Below the pieces are notes generated by a model, which saw only the letters and a list, made by a program, of their open reading frames with translations, made no database searches and was not told the origin of the DNA. Made by a program: the position numbers and the translations under genes. From Erythrobacteraceae bacterium (lineage in GTDB: Bacteria > Pseudomonadota > Alphaproteobacteria > Sphingomonadales > Sphingomonadaceae): DNA of 64,000 bases. This document shows positions 16,451 through 24,574 of this stretch, in pieces (position 1 is the stretch's first letter; every line of letters starts with the position of its first letter). The DNA lies in contig JAHEAX010000003.1 of NCBI GenBank assembly GCA_024642525.1, positions 83,132-147,131 of the forward strand, written 5' to 3'.

Positions 16451-17578
16451 GTGAACAATATCCACATCGATTGTGAATTCGACAGCGGTAATATCGAAGT
16501 GCTGTCGATCGACGGTGCCAGCGCCAGACTGGCATTGCGCAAGGACCATATGTCCGAATTCAAGCAGTGGTTCCATTTTCGTGTCAGCGGCGCATCGGGC
16601 CGCGAACTGGAACTGAAAATCACCGATCTCAACCACTCCGCCTATCCCGGTGGCTGGACCGATTACGATGCCTGCGTTTCGGAAGACCGCGAATTCTGGG
16701 GCCGTGCGAAGTCCACTTTCGACAAGGACGAAGAAGGCGGCACGCTGACCATCCGTTATGCCGGTGACAGCGACATGGCATGGTTTTCCTATTTCGCGCC
16801 ATATTCGATGGAACGTCACCACGATCTCGTTTCCGAAGCCGCGCTGAGCGAAGGCGTATCCTATCGCCGTCTCGGCACGACGCTTGACGGCCAGTCGGTC
16901 GATTGTCTCGACATGGGTGAAGGTGAAACGCAGGTCTGGCTCTATGCGCGCCAGCATCCGGGCGAAAGCATGGCCGAATGGTGGATGGAAGGCGCACTTG
17001 AATGCCTGACCGATCCGGCAGATCCGGTGGGCCGCACGCTGCGCCAGAAATGCTCGCTGCATATCGTGCCCAACTGCAACCCTGACGGTTCGCGCCGTGG
17101 CCATCTGCGGACCAATGCGGTCGGCACCAATCTCAACCGAGAATGGGACAATCCCACGCCGGAAAAATCGCCCGAAGTGCTGTGCATCCGCAATGCGATG
17201 GATGAAACAGGCGTTCATTTCGCGATGGACGTCCACGGCGATGAAGCGATTCCGGCAGTGTTCCTCGCAGGTTTTGAAGGTATCCCCGGCCTTGATGAAG
17301 GACAGCTCGAAAAATACGAGAAGTTCCAGGCTATCCTCGACCGCCGCACGCCTGATTTCCAGGTCAAGCTAGGCTATGGCAAATCTGCACCTGGCACGGC
17401 CAATCTGACCATGTCCACCACCCAGCTTGCCAGCCGCTTCGGATGCTGTTCGATGACGCTGGAAATGCCGTTCAAGGACAATCACGAACTGCCTGACCCC
17501 GAACAGGGGTGGAGCCCCGAACGCAGCAAAATCCTGGCCCGCGATTGCCTTGCCGCCTTGGTTGAATGGCTGAACTGA
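16451..17578 (+). CDS. M14 family zinc carboxypeptidase (cytosolic carboxypeptidase-like)
   Basis: A 375-residue protein. The N-terminal beta-sandwich domain (about 1-120) typical of cytosolic carboxypeptidase-like M14 enzymes is followed by the catalytic domain. Zinc ligands: [17 protein letters not shown] (His and Glu) and MDVHGDEA (His); the catalytic Glu is in [10 protein letters not shown] near 345. [20 protein letters not shown] with NREWDNP is the substrate-pocket loop. Translation likely starts at GTG 16451 with AAGGG seven bases upstream. The peptide substrate is unknown. Confidence 0.9.
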   Translation: MNNIHIDCEFDSGNIEVLSIDGASARLALRKDHMSEFKQWFHFRVSGASGRELELKITDLNHSAYPGGWTDYDACVSEDREFWGRAKSTFDKDEEGGTLTIRYAGDSDMAWFSYFAPYSMERHHDLVSEAALSEGVSYRRLGTTLDGQSVDCLDMGEGETQVWLYARQHPGESMAEWWMEGALECLTDPADPVGRTLRQKCSLHIVPNCNPDGSRRGHLRTNAVGTNLNREWDNPTPEKSPEVLCIRNAMDETGVHFAMDVHGDEAIPAVFLAGFEGIPGLDEGQLEKYEKFQAILDRRTPDFQVKLGYGKSAPGTANLTMSTTQLASRFGCCSMTLEMPFKDNHELPDPEQGWSPERSKILARDCLAALVEWLN

Positions 17579-17604
17579 CCAGCGTTTGCTGAAATGCAAT
17601 CTGG

Positions 17605-17629
17605 CTGGCGGGGCGATTGGCCCTGCCAG
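17605..17629. terminator. Hairpin between convergent M14 and cdd genes
   Basis: CTGGCGGGGC (17605-17614) pairs with GCCCTGCCAG (17620-17629), one mismatch, 5-nt loop. No T tract is visible. It lies between convergent stop codons and probably limits read-through from both sides. Confidence 0.4.
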
Positions 17630-18046
17630 TCAGTCCAGGCTGGCCGGACCGAATGCCAGCGGCAGCAATTGTGACAGCTTCAGCCGCTTCACTTCCTTGG
17701 GGCCGACACACAGCACGTCGGGATCCGTGCTGCCCAATTGTGCAAGTTCATTCAGAACCTGGCGGCACCTGCCACATGGCGTGATCGGTTCATCCCCGCC
17801 GCGGTCAGCAGGGCCGGTAACGGCAACAGCATCAAGCCCGCCGCGAATGCCGTCTGCCATCGCCTTGGCCACGGCCACCGTTTCAGCACACAATGCCATG
17901 CCGTAGCTGGCATTTTCAATATTGGTGCCGGTCACGACCCGGCCGTCTGAAAATCGCAAGGCAGCGCCAACCGCAAACTGCGAATAGGGCGCATAGGAAT
18001 TTTGTGCGGCCAGGCGCGCTGCTTCGATCAGTTCATCATCAGTCAC
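17630..18046 (-). CDS. cdd: cytidine deaminase
   Basis: A 138-residue tetrameric-type cytidine deaminase for pyrimidine salvage. The zinc and catalytic motifs are VTGTNIENASYGMALCAETVAV (Cys and the proton-shuttle Glu, in two overlapping pieces around 38-60) and PCGRCRQVLNEL (two Cys ligands around 88-99). The N-terminal NSYAPYSQFAVGAAL is typical. It overlaps the following upstream gene (18043) by 4 bp. Confidence 0.94.
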   Translation of the reverse strand: MTDDELIEAARLAAQNSYAPYSQFAVGAALRFSDGRVVTGTNIENASYGMALCAETVAVAKAMADGIRGGLDAVAVTGPADRGGDEPITPCGRCRQVLNELAQLGSTDPDVLCVGPKEVKRLKLSQLLPLAFGPASLD

Positions 18047-18744
18047 GGTTGCACCACCACCCAGCGGATTGGATCTTCGCTTGCTTCGCTACGCAATGCT
18101 TCGTTCGCGGTCCATAGCAACCATGGCCGGCCCGCATAATCGGGCTGCAGCCGTGTGCGGGTAAGCCACAGGTTGCGTTCCAACTGGCGCGCGAGGCCAT
18201 ATCGGTCTTCAAATGCCGGATCGATTTTCAAAATGGCTGCCTTGCCCGCGTGATTTTCGATCTGGTTTATCAGCGTCATCAGCTCGCTTTCCACCGCGGC
18301 ATCGCTCACGCGCTTTTCGCAATGATCGGCAAGGCGAGTCAGTTCGATAACTGGCGGCAACAATGCCGGATCGCGCGGCACCATCGTAACGAAATTGGCC
18401 GATTGCCCGTCCGCCATGACGCATGGGTCAAAGGCATGGACTGCGCCAACCTGCAGCTTCGCTTCGCGCGCCGCGGCAAAATTGCGGGTAAATCGCGCAT
18501 CCTGACCGTCCGCACCGTCACTGGCATCGAGATAGGCAAAACTGCCGCCCAGCGCGCGGATAGTTCGGAAATTGACGGCTCCGTCTCGCGCGCCGGCAAG
18601 CACGCCCTGATCGGGGTAAAGGTCTTCCGGCGGTGTCCAGTGGTTTACATCCCACCACAGCCAGATGCCGCCAATGATCGCCGCCAGCACTGCCAGGGCG
18701 GCAATGCGCAGCCGCCAGGGCGAATTTTTGCGTTTCCTGCCCAC
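18043..18744 (-). CDS. membrane-anchored GH25-like protein, probably inactive
   Basis: A 233-residue protein with an N-terminal anchor (LRIAALAVLAAIIGGIWLWW, residues 12-31) and a lysozyme-like GH25 fold: DQGVLAGARDGAVNFRTIRA, GGSFAYLDASDGADGQD, LQVGAVHAFDPC, LLPPVIELT. In active GH25 enzymes the first strand carries an Asp (usually GVDVS) and the second carries D-x-E (usually PPVVDLE). Here they read GVLAG and PPVIELT, so the catalytic acids appear changed. Possible role: peptidoglycan binding or a divergent muramidase. It is translationally coupled to cdd. Confidence 0.7.
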   Translation of the reverse strand: MGRKRKNSPWRLRIAALAVLAAIIGGIWLWWDVNHWTPPEDLYPDQGVLAGARDGAVNFRTIRALGGSFAYLDASDGADGQDARFTRNFAAAREAKLQVGAVHAFDPCVMADGQSANFVTMVPRDPALLPPVIELTRLADHCEKRVSDAAVESELMTLINQIENHAGKAAILKIDPAFEDRYGLARQLERNLWLTRTRLQPDYAGRPWLLWTANEALRSEASEDPIRWVVVQP

Positions 18745-18749
18745 GCTCG

Positions 18750-19244
18750 TCAGCCTTTGATGTGAAGAACGCAGATCAGCGTGAACAAACGTCGCGCAGT
18801 GGCGAAATCCGTCTCCACCTTGCCGTCCAGCCGTTCCAGCAGCAATTCGGCTGCATTATTGTGAACGCCCCGCCGCGCCATATCGATCGTCTCGATCTCG
18901 GCAGCGGTCGCTTTGCGAATCGCCTGGTAATAGCTTTCGCAAATGGCGAAATAATTGCGGATCGGCCGGCGGAACCGGGCGAGGCCCAGCAGCAGCGTTT
19001 CCAGTTCGTTGTCGGCTTCATCGCGAATCGTCATCGCCAGCCGGCCATCGCGCACCGCCAGCGACAAATGGTATGGCCCATCCTGCCCCTTTTCGACGGC
19101 ACGGACCGGCTTGAAGGTATTTTCGTCGATCAGATCAAAGATTGCCACGCGCCTTTCCTGCTCGACATCGGCATTGCGCCACAGGATCGTGTCCTCGTCG
19201 AGCGCGATGTGCGAAATGCGCCAGGTTGATTTTGGGTCCGACAT
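18750..19244 (-). CDS. UPF0262 family protein
   Basis: A 164-residue alphaproteobacterial protein of unknown function. Family segments: RISHIALDEDTILWRNADVE, EQERRVAIFDLIDENTF, PYHLSLAVRDGRLAMTIRDE, and the C-terminal ELLLERLDGKVETDFATARR with LFTLICVLHIKG. No signal peptide or TM segment. The start at MSDPKSTWR is preferred because upstream residues lack family similarity. It lies 5 bp before the GH25-like gene. Confidence 0.9.
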   Translation of the reverse strand: MSDPKSTWRISHIALDEDTILWRNADVEQERRVAIFDLIDENTFKPVRAVEKGQDGPYHLSLAVRDGRLAMTIRDEADNELETLLLGLARFRRPIRNYFAICESYYQAIRKATAAEIETIDMARRGVHNNAAELLLERLDGKVETDFATARRLFTLICVLHIKG

Positions 19245-19371
19245 AGAAGGGCTGCTTTCGCAGATGCGAAGGGGGTGCGGCAAGACTTTAAGAAACCATC
19301 CCCACTATCCACAGCCGAGTGCGGCAATCGCGCACTTGCGTTTGGCCCTGCTTCGCGCGCAAAGCGAGGCC

Positions 19372-20877
19372 ATGCCAGATCAAGATACTCTTCCCCGAAC
19401 CGATATCGAAACGACCAAAATCCGCGCCCTGCCCTCGAATATAGAGGCAGAGGCTGCGTTCCTGGGCGCTGTTCTGATCGACAACCGCGTGCTGGAAGAC
19501 CTGCCTTCACCGATTCGGCCCGAACATTTTTTCGAACCGCTTCACGCCCGCGTGTTCGAACGCATCCTCACCCTGCTTGATCGCAGTGCGGTGGTGACCC
19601 CGGTTACGCTCAAACCCTATTTCGAAACAGACGAAGCGCTGAAGGAACTGGGCGGCATTACCTATCTTGCGCGCCTTACGGCTGACGGGCAGGGCCTGCT
19701 TGCCCCGCGTGAACTTGCAGAACAGATTTATGACCTCGCCCTGCTGCGCGAACTGGTGACGGTAGGCCGCAATCTGGTGGAAGGCGCGCTCGACACTTCT
19801 GACGATGTGGCACCGATGCAGCAGATCGAACAGGCAGAAGCCGCGCTGTTCAAGGTGGCCGAAGGTGCCGGCACCCAGACCGAGGCATCAACCTTCGGCA
19901 TGGCCACCAACAAGGCGCTGGGCATGATCGAAATGGCGATCAATTCCGGCGGCAACATTTCGGGCAAGACCACCGGCCTCACTTCCATCAACGAAAAGAT
20001 CGGTGGCCTGCACGATTCCGACCTTATCATCCTGGCTGGACGGCCGGGCATGGGCAAGACATCGCTGGTGACCAACATCGCCTTCAATTGCGCTGACCGC
20101 TACTTGCGCGACAAGGCCGACGGGATTGACGATTCCGTTGGCGCGCCGGTTGCGTTTTTCAGCCTCGAAATGAGCGCCGACCAGCTGGCCACACGTATCC
20201 TGTCAGAACAGGCAGGCATCTCGTCCGAGAACCTGCGCATGGGCAAGATCAGCCGCGATGATTTTCAGAAACTGTCCTTCGCCAGCCAGCGTCTGGCTGA
20301 ACTGCCGCTGTTCATCGACGATACGCCTGCCCTCACCATTGCCGCCCTGCGCACCCGTGCGCGGCGGCTGAAGCGCAAGCATAATATCGGGCTGATCGTG
20401 GTCGATTACCTGCAGCTGCTGCAGGGTTCGGGCCGCGCCAACGACAACCGAGTGAACGAAATTTCGGAAATCAGCCGCGGCCTGAAGACGCTGGCCAAGG
20501 AAATCGAAGTGCCGGTGATTGCCCTGTCGCAGCTCAGCCGTGCGGTGGAACAGCGCGAGGACAAGACGCCGATGCTGTCGGACTTGCGCGAATCAGGCTC
20601 GATCGAGCAGGACGCCGACATGGTATGGTTCGTGTACCGCGAAGATTATTACGTAGCGGCCAAGGAACCCAAGCGCCCGGTCGAGACTGACGACCAGAAA
20701 GTGCACGAAGCCTATGCGGCGTGGATGGCCGAAATGGAGCAGGTCTTCGGCCTTGCCGAACTGGTCGTGGCCAAACAGCGCCATGGTTCAACCGGCAAGG
20801 TGCGAATGAAGTTCGAAGCGCGCATTACCAAGTTCTCCGACCTTGCCCACGATGACCGGCGCGGCGATTACGTCTGA
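19372..20877 (+). CDS. dnaB: replicative DNA helicase DnaB
   Basis: DnaB is the hexameric 5'-3' helicase of the replication fork. 501 residues: N-terminal helical domain (SNIEAEAAFLGAVLIDNRVL at about 18-37), linker, then the RecA-like ATPase with Walker A AGRPGMGKTSL (about 221-231), the FSLEMSADQLATR stretch, Walker B LIVVDYLQLLQGSG and the switch SDLRESGSIEQDADMV. The end FEARITKFSD is typical. ATG 19372 follows GAGG closely. A longer upstream frame (from 18955) lies antisense to UPF0262 and is not used. Confidence 0.97.
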   Translation: MPDQDTLPRTDIETTKIRALPSNIEAEAAFLGAVLIDNRVLEDLPSPIRPEHFFEPLHARVFERILTLLDRSAVVTPVTLKPYFETDEALKELGGITYLARLTADGQGLLAPRELAEQIYDLALLRELVTVGRNLVEGALDTSDDVAPMQQIEQAEAALFKVAEGAGTQTEASTFGMATNKALGMIEMAINSGGNISGKTTGLTSINEKIGGLHDSDLIILAGRPGMGKTSLVTNIAFNCADRYLRDKADGIDDSVGAPVAFFSLEMSADQLATRILSEQAGISSENLRMGKISRDDFQKLSFASQRLAELPLFIDDTPALTIAALRTRARRLKRKHNIGLIVVDYLQLLQGSGRANDNRVNEISEISRGLKTLAKEIEVPVIALSQLSRAVEQREDKTPMLSDLRESGSIEQDADMVWFVYREDYYVAAKEPKRPVETDDQKVHEAYAAWMAEMEQVFGLAELVVAKQRHGSTGKVRMKFEARITKFSDLAHDDRRGDYV

Positions 20878-20892
20878 GGGCGTTCGCTGTGT

Positions 20893-22092
20893 TCAAAGCC
20901 CGAGGTTAAGCCGCCTGCTGACAGTGTAATCGACCACTGCCACCAGAAACCAGCTGGCATTCCAGCGGAGCCTGTTGAACATGGTGGAACGCTGTTTGTG
21001 CAGCTGCTTATTGATTTCCTCGCTGGCAGGCAGATGCGCGCTGACAAATTCCCGCATCCGGTCAGCCAGCGCAGCATCTTCAATCCGCAGCATCAGTTCC
21101 AGATTGAGATAGAGACTGCGCATGTCGAAATTGGCACTACCGACGTAGACGGCATCATCCAGGACGATGAGCTTGGTGTGCAATTTGCACGCGTTGAATT
21201 CCCACACTCTGGCCCCGCGTTTGAGCAGGTAATGATAGAGCGAACGGGTGGCGCCGATGGTGGCATTATTGTCAGATTTGCCCGCCATCACCAGCCGCGT
21301 TTCCCCGCGCATTGCGATGTCGCCGATCCGCCGTGTCAGCCTGCTGGATGGCGAGAAATATGCCATCATCATGTCCAGCCGGTTGCCCTGTTCAAGATCC
21401 CGCCCGACGCTGCGCGCCCAGCTCGACAGGCCGCGCGTCGGGCCGCCGATCAGCAGGCGTACCTTCCCTTCGCCCGGCTGCCATTCCTTCACCATCCGGC
21501 GGATTGCGCGCCAGTTGGCCTTGGGGTTGGCGGTCCATTGCGCCAGCTGGTCAAACCACAGGCCAAGGTCCTTGACCGCGGAGCCTTTGATCGTGAGGCC
21601 AAGGTCGTTCCAGCCATCTTCTTCGGGCGGCGCGAAATAGGAATTTTCGACGTTGAACCCGCCGATCATCGCGCTTGTCCCATCGACGATAACCATCTTC
21701 TGGTGGTTGCGGATGAGATAACGCTGGGTCCAGCGCGGGCTGAAAGTGGAATAGCTGCCACCTGCCTCGACCAAGGGTGCAAAAAACTCTGCCGTGGCAG
21801 ATGCGCCGAACCCATCGACGATAAGCTCCACCGTTGCCCCGCGCGCGGCTGCTGCCACCAGTGCATCGCGCACTAATGCACCCGTTTCATCCTCGGAAAA
21901 TATGTAGAAACATATGCGCACCGATTCGCGCGCGCTGCCAATCAGCGCCAGCAATGCATCGCGCCGGTCATTGCCCGCCGGGTAAAAAGTCAGTTCCTGG
22001 CCATGGGCGCTGGCAGAAAACGGTTCAGGGTCGCGGTAAGACACGGATTCCTGTGCCGCGCCGGAGGCTTGGGTAACATCCTTCATCCCCAT
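20893..22092 (-). CDS. phospholipase D family protein (cardiolipin synthase-like)
   Basis: A 399-residue enzyme with two HKD motifs: HQKMVIVDGTSAMIGGFN (about 145-162) and HTKLIVLDDAVYVGSANFD (about 313-331). It lacks the N-terminal TM helices of ClsA, so it resembles ClsB/YmdC-like synthases. The C-terminal segment WNASWFLVAVVDYTVSRRLN may touch the membrane. Likely reaction: joining or cleaving phosphatidyl groups of phosphatidylglycerol. The start could also be ATG 22086. Convergent with dnaB. Confidence 0.88.
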   Translation of the reverse strand: MGMKDVTQASGAAQESVSYRDPEPFSASAHGQELTFYPAGNDRRDALLALIGSARESVRICFYIFSEDETGALVRDALVAAAARGATVELIVDGFGASATAEFFAPLVEAGGSYSTFSPRWTQRYLIRNHQKMVIVDGTSAMIGGFNVENSYFAPPEEDGWNDLGLTIKGSAVKDLGLWFDQLAQWTANPKANWRAIRRMVKEWQPGEGKVRLLIGGPTRGLSSWARSVGRDLEQGNRLDMMMAYFSPSSRLTRRIGDIAMRGETRLVMAGKSDNNATIGATRSLYHYLLKRGARVWEFNACKLHTKLIVLDDAVYVGSANFDMRSLYLNLELMLRIEDAALADRMREFVSAHLPASEEINKQLHKQRSTMFNRLRWNASWFLVAVVDYTVSRRLNLGL

Positions 22093-22125
22093 GCCTTAAC
22101 CGTGGTGGCTGGTGCGCGCAAATCC

Positions 22126-22154
22126 TTGACTTTGGGCCGCCTGCACCCTAATTG
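22126..22154 (+). promoter_or_regulatory. Candidate sigma-70 promoter for rpoZ
   Basis: TTGACT (22126-22131), 17-nt spacer, TAATTG (22149-22154); predicted start near 22161, about 30 nt before the rpoZ ATG. This is the best sigma-70-like match I found in the window. Confidence 0.65.
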
Positions 22155-22191
22155 CGGCGCTTTCCTGTATTGTTAGAAATTGGAGTGCCCG

Positions 22192-22536
22192 ATGGCGCGC
22201 GTTACCGTCGAAGATTGTGTCGACAAGGTTCCAAACCGTTTTGACCTGGTATTGCTTGCAGCACAGCGTGCGCGCGAGATTTCCGGTGGTGCCGAACTGA
22301 CCATCGATCGTGACCGGGACAAGAACCCCGTTGTCGCACTGCGCGAAATCGCAGAGCAGACCGTCAAACCGAAGCACCTGATGGAAAGCGTTGTCACCGG
22401 CCTGCAGAAAATCCTGCCTGACGATGAAGATGAAGCTGATGAAATCGGCTCGCTCAGCCAGTCGGCTGAAGCCCTGCGGATTACCGCATCGGCCCCGACG
22501 CGGTCCACTTCGATCGGCGCCGACTACGACGGCTGA
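22192..22536 (+). CDS. rpoZ: DNA-directed RNA polymerase subunit omega
   Basis: Omega helps assemble the beta' subunit into RNA polymerase. 114 residues: [20 protein letters not shown], then [20 protein letters not shown] with [15 protein letters not shown], and an acidic C-terminal tail ([13 protein letters not shown]). The start at 22192 has GGAG upstream; an in-frame ATG four codons earlier lacks the family start. It has its own promoter and an intrinsic terminator. The spoT/rel gene often following in other bacteria is not adjacent. Confidence 0.96.
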   Translation: MARVTVEDCVDKVPNRFDLVLLAAQRAREISGGAELTIDRDRDKNPVVALREIAEQTVKPKHLMESVVTGLQKILPDDEDEADEIGSLSQSAEALRITASAPTRSTSIGADYDG

Positions 22537-22592
22537 TCTGTCAGGCTGCATTGCCGGATAATCAATCCGGCGGCACCGAAGGAACATCAAGA

Positions 22593-22619
22593 GGCCGCTC
22601 CTGCCCGGGGCGGCCTTTT
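22593..22619 (+). terminator. Intrinsic terminator of rpoZ
   Basis: GGCCGC (22593-22598) pairs with GCGGCC (22610-22615), loop of 11, followed by TTTTCCTTT. Confidence 0.75.
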
Positions 22620-22661
22620 CCTTTCCGCATTGAAGCGATAGATTGCGCGCATGGTGGGGCA

Positions 22662-23816
22662 ATGAGCGATATTCCTGAAGTCATGGGTGAACTGGCGCAG
22701 GCCGGTATGGTTGCACGGGCGGTAGAGCCTGCTGCAGGTGAAGGCGGCGGCGTTTCAGCCGATGGCCACACTGCAGAAGGCAGTTGCCTCAATTGCGGCG
22801 AAAAGCTGGTTGGGCCGCATTGCTACCGCTGCGGCCAGCGTGCCCATGTCCACCGCACACTGGCCGCCTTCATGCATGATCTGGTGCATGGCGTGCTGCA
22901 TTTCGAAGGCAAGTTCTGGCGCACATTGCCGCTGCTGGCATGGCGCCCCGGCACACTGACGCGCGAATATATCGACGGCAAACGGGCCAGCTATATTTCT
23001 CCTATCGCGCTTTTCCTCTTCACTGTTTTTGTCAGCTTTGCGCTGTTCAATGCCGCTGGCGGCTTTGGCGATAACGCCATGAAGCTGGACGAAAATGCAC
23101 CGAAGGAAATCCAGGCCGGAGTGGTGACGGCGCTCGACGGCGAAATCGCCCGCGCGCAAGACCAGTTGGCCGAAGCCAAGGCGCAAGGGCGCGATACCGC
23201 CGCGCTCGAAAAGCAACTGGCCGAATGGGAAAAAACGCAGGAAGTGCTCGGTTCCGCGCAGGCCAGCATTGGTCTGGGTGATGCAAAGCAAGGCGCTGAC
23301 CCTGTAGTAACTGGGCCGGCAGCAACGGGTCCGGCAGCGAAGGGGCCAGCCGCGGCTGCCAAGGCAGACACCCGCCAGGGCGACAAGGCAGGCCAATGGC
23401 TGCAAGACACCTGGGAAAAGGCAAAAGCCAATCCCAAGCTGCTGCTCTATAAATTGCAGACCAATGCCTACAAGCTGAGCTGGCTGCTCATCCCGCTCAG
23501 CCTGCCCTTCGTGTGGCTGCTGTTTCCCTTCAGCCGCAAGTTCCGAATGTATGATCACACCGTCTTTGTGACCTATTCGATCAGCTTCATGACCATGTTG
23601 GTGGTGGTTGCCAGCGTTGCCTCTGCCTACAATGTGGAGGCGTTGGTTATCGCGCCGATCCTCTACGCACCGTTCCACCTCTACCGCTCGCTGCGCGGGA
23701 CCTATTCGCTGACACGCATGGGTGCCTTGCTGCGGATGATCTTGCTGTCGGTGGGTTGCTTCATTGCGATGATGCTGTTCGTCATCATCATGTTCGGGCT
23801 GGTGCTGTCAGGTTGA
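22662..23816 (+). CDS. DUF3667 zinc-ribbon membrane protein
   Basis: A 384-residue inner-membrane protein. An N-terminal zinc ribbon (CLNCGEKLVGPHCYRCGQ, about 42-59) leads into the DUF3667 core HVHRTLAAFMHDLVHGVLHF, then FWRTLPLLAWRPGTLTREYI and DGKRASYISPIALFLF with the first TM segment. A coiled, charged stretch (about 160-220) and a low-complexity Pro/Ala/Gly linker (GPAATGPAAKGPAAAAK) come next, then three further TM segments near the C-terminus (WLLIPLSLPFVWLLFPFS and two more). The function is unknown. Start: ATG 22662 with GGGG upstream. Confidence 0.85.
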   Translation: MSDIPEVMGELAQAGMVARAVEPAAGEGGGVSADGHTAEGSCLNCGEKLVGPHCYRCGQRAHVHRTLAAFMHDLVHGVLHFEGKFWRTLPLLAWRPGTLTREYIDGKRASYISPIALFLFTVFVSFALFNAAGGFGDNAMKLDENAPKEIQAGVVTALDGEIARAQDQLAEAKAQGRDTAALEKQLAEWEKTQEVLGSAQASIGLGDAKQGADPVVTGPAATGPAAKGPAAAAKADTRQGDKAGQWLQDTWEKAKANPKLLLYKLQTNAYKLSWLLIPLSLPFVWLLFPFSRKFRMYDHTVFVTYSISFMTMLVVVASVASAYNVEALVIAPILYAPFHLYRSLRGTYSLTRMGALLRMILLSVGCFIAMMLFVIIMFGLVLSG

Positions 23817-23835
23817 CCCGACGGGAAACAGCAGA

Positions 23836-24552
23836 TTAGCGGCGCAGCCAGCCGGTAATGGAATAGCGCCTGTAGGCTGCTGCACGGCCAACTTCGCTGA
23901 CGCTGTGGAGCTGCGGCACTGCAAAGATATTGAGCTGGTTGAAGCCGGGCATGATCGCACTGGCGCGATCTTCGGCGCCTTCGTGGAACAACAACAAACC
24001 GCCCCATTCCAGCCGCCATTTGGGTGTCAGCCCCAGCACATAGGCTGCAAACCTGCCCTTGCCTTCCACCGCATCATCATGTCCGGTCAGAAGATCGCCT
24101 GGCGAATAGGCAGTGGCCTGCGCATCGGCGAATTCGATGCCGTCAAAACCTGTAACCTGTCTCAGAAAATGGCGCGCTTCGCCTTGGGACAGCCAGCTGG
24201 CAAATGCGGCCAGCGGGTCGGCTGACGATGCGCGTTCTGCACTGCCATCGGGCACGCGGATGCTTTCATAGCGATATTGGAAACCATTGCGCGCGCCTGC
24301 CGCCACGGCCTGGTCAAGCGCGGCGACCTGACCCTGGTCCATTTCGGCGCGGACCGATCGGTTGAGTTCAAACACCTGGTCGCCGCTGTTGACGACCTGC
24401 ACCCAGTCATCGCGCTGGCGGATTTCGTCATGCAGCCGCCTGGCACAATCGCCAGCCAGCAGGCCGTCGATGGTGACGCGCCCTTCACGGGCAAATTCCT
24501 GCGCCAATGCGGCGGCATCGAGATCTGGCGAGAGCCTGAAATCCCAGTCCAT
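23836..24552 (-). CDS. 2-oxoglutarate/Fe(II)-dependent oxygenase superfamily protein
   Basis: A 238-residue double-stranded beta-helix oxygenase, prolyl-4-hydroxylase-like. The iron motif is GHDDAVEGKGRFAAYVLGL (His and Asp around 148-150), and the distal His is in NIFAVPQLHSVSEV near 216. The 2-oxoglutarate-binding Arg is in RRYSITGWLRR at the end. It starts 22 bp after the ftsH stop, so it is probably co-transcribed with ftsH. The substrate is unknown. Confidence 0.87.
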   Translation of the reverse strand: MDWDFRLSPDLDAAALAQEFAREGRVTIDGLLAGDCARRLHDEIRQRDDWVQVVNSGDQVFELNRSVRAEMDQGQVAALDQAVAAGARNGFQYRYESIRVPDGSAERASSADPLAAFASWLSQGEARHFLRQVTGFDGIEFADAQATAYSPGDLLTGHDDAVEGKGRFAAYVLGLTPKWRLEWGGLLLFHEGAEDRASAIMPGFNQLNIFAVPQLHSVSEVGRAAAYRRYSITGWLRR

Positions 24553-24574
24553 CGTTTGCCTGCCGGAAGCCGTA

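Noticed and set aside
18955..19371. N-terminal extension of dnaB
   Set aside because: The added residues lie antisense to UPF0262 and are not DnaB-like; ATG 19372 matches the family start.
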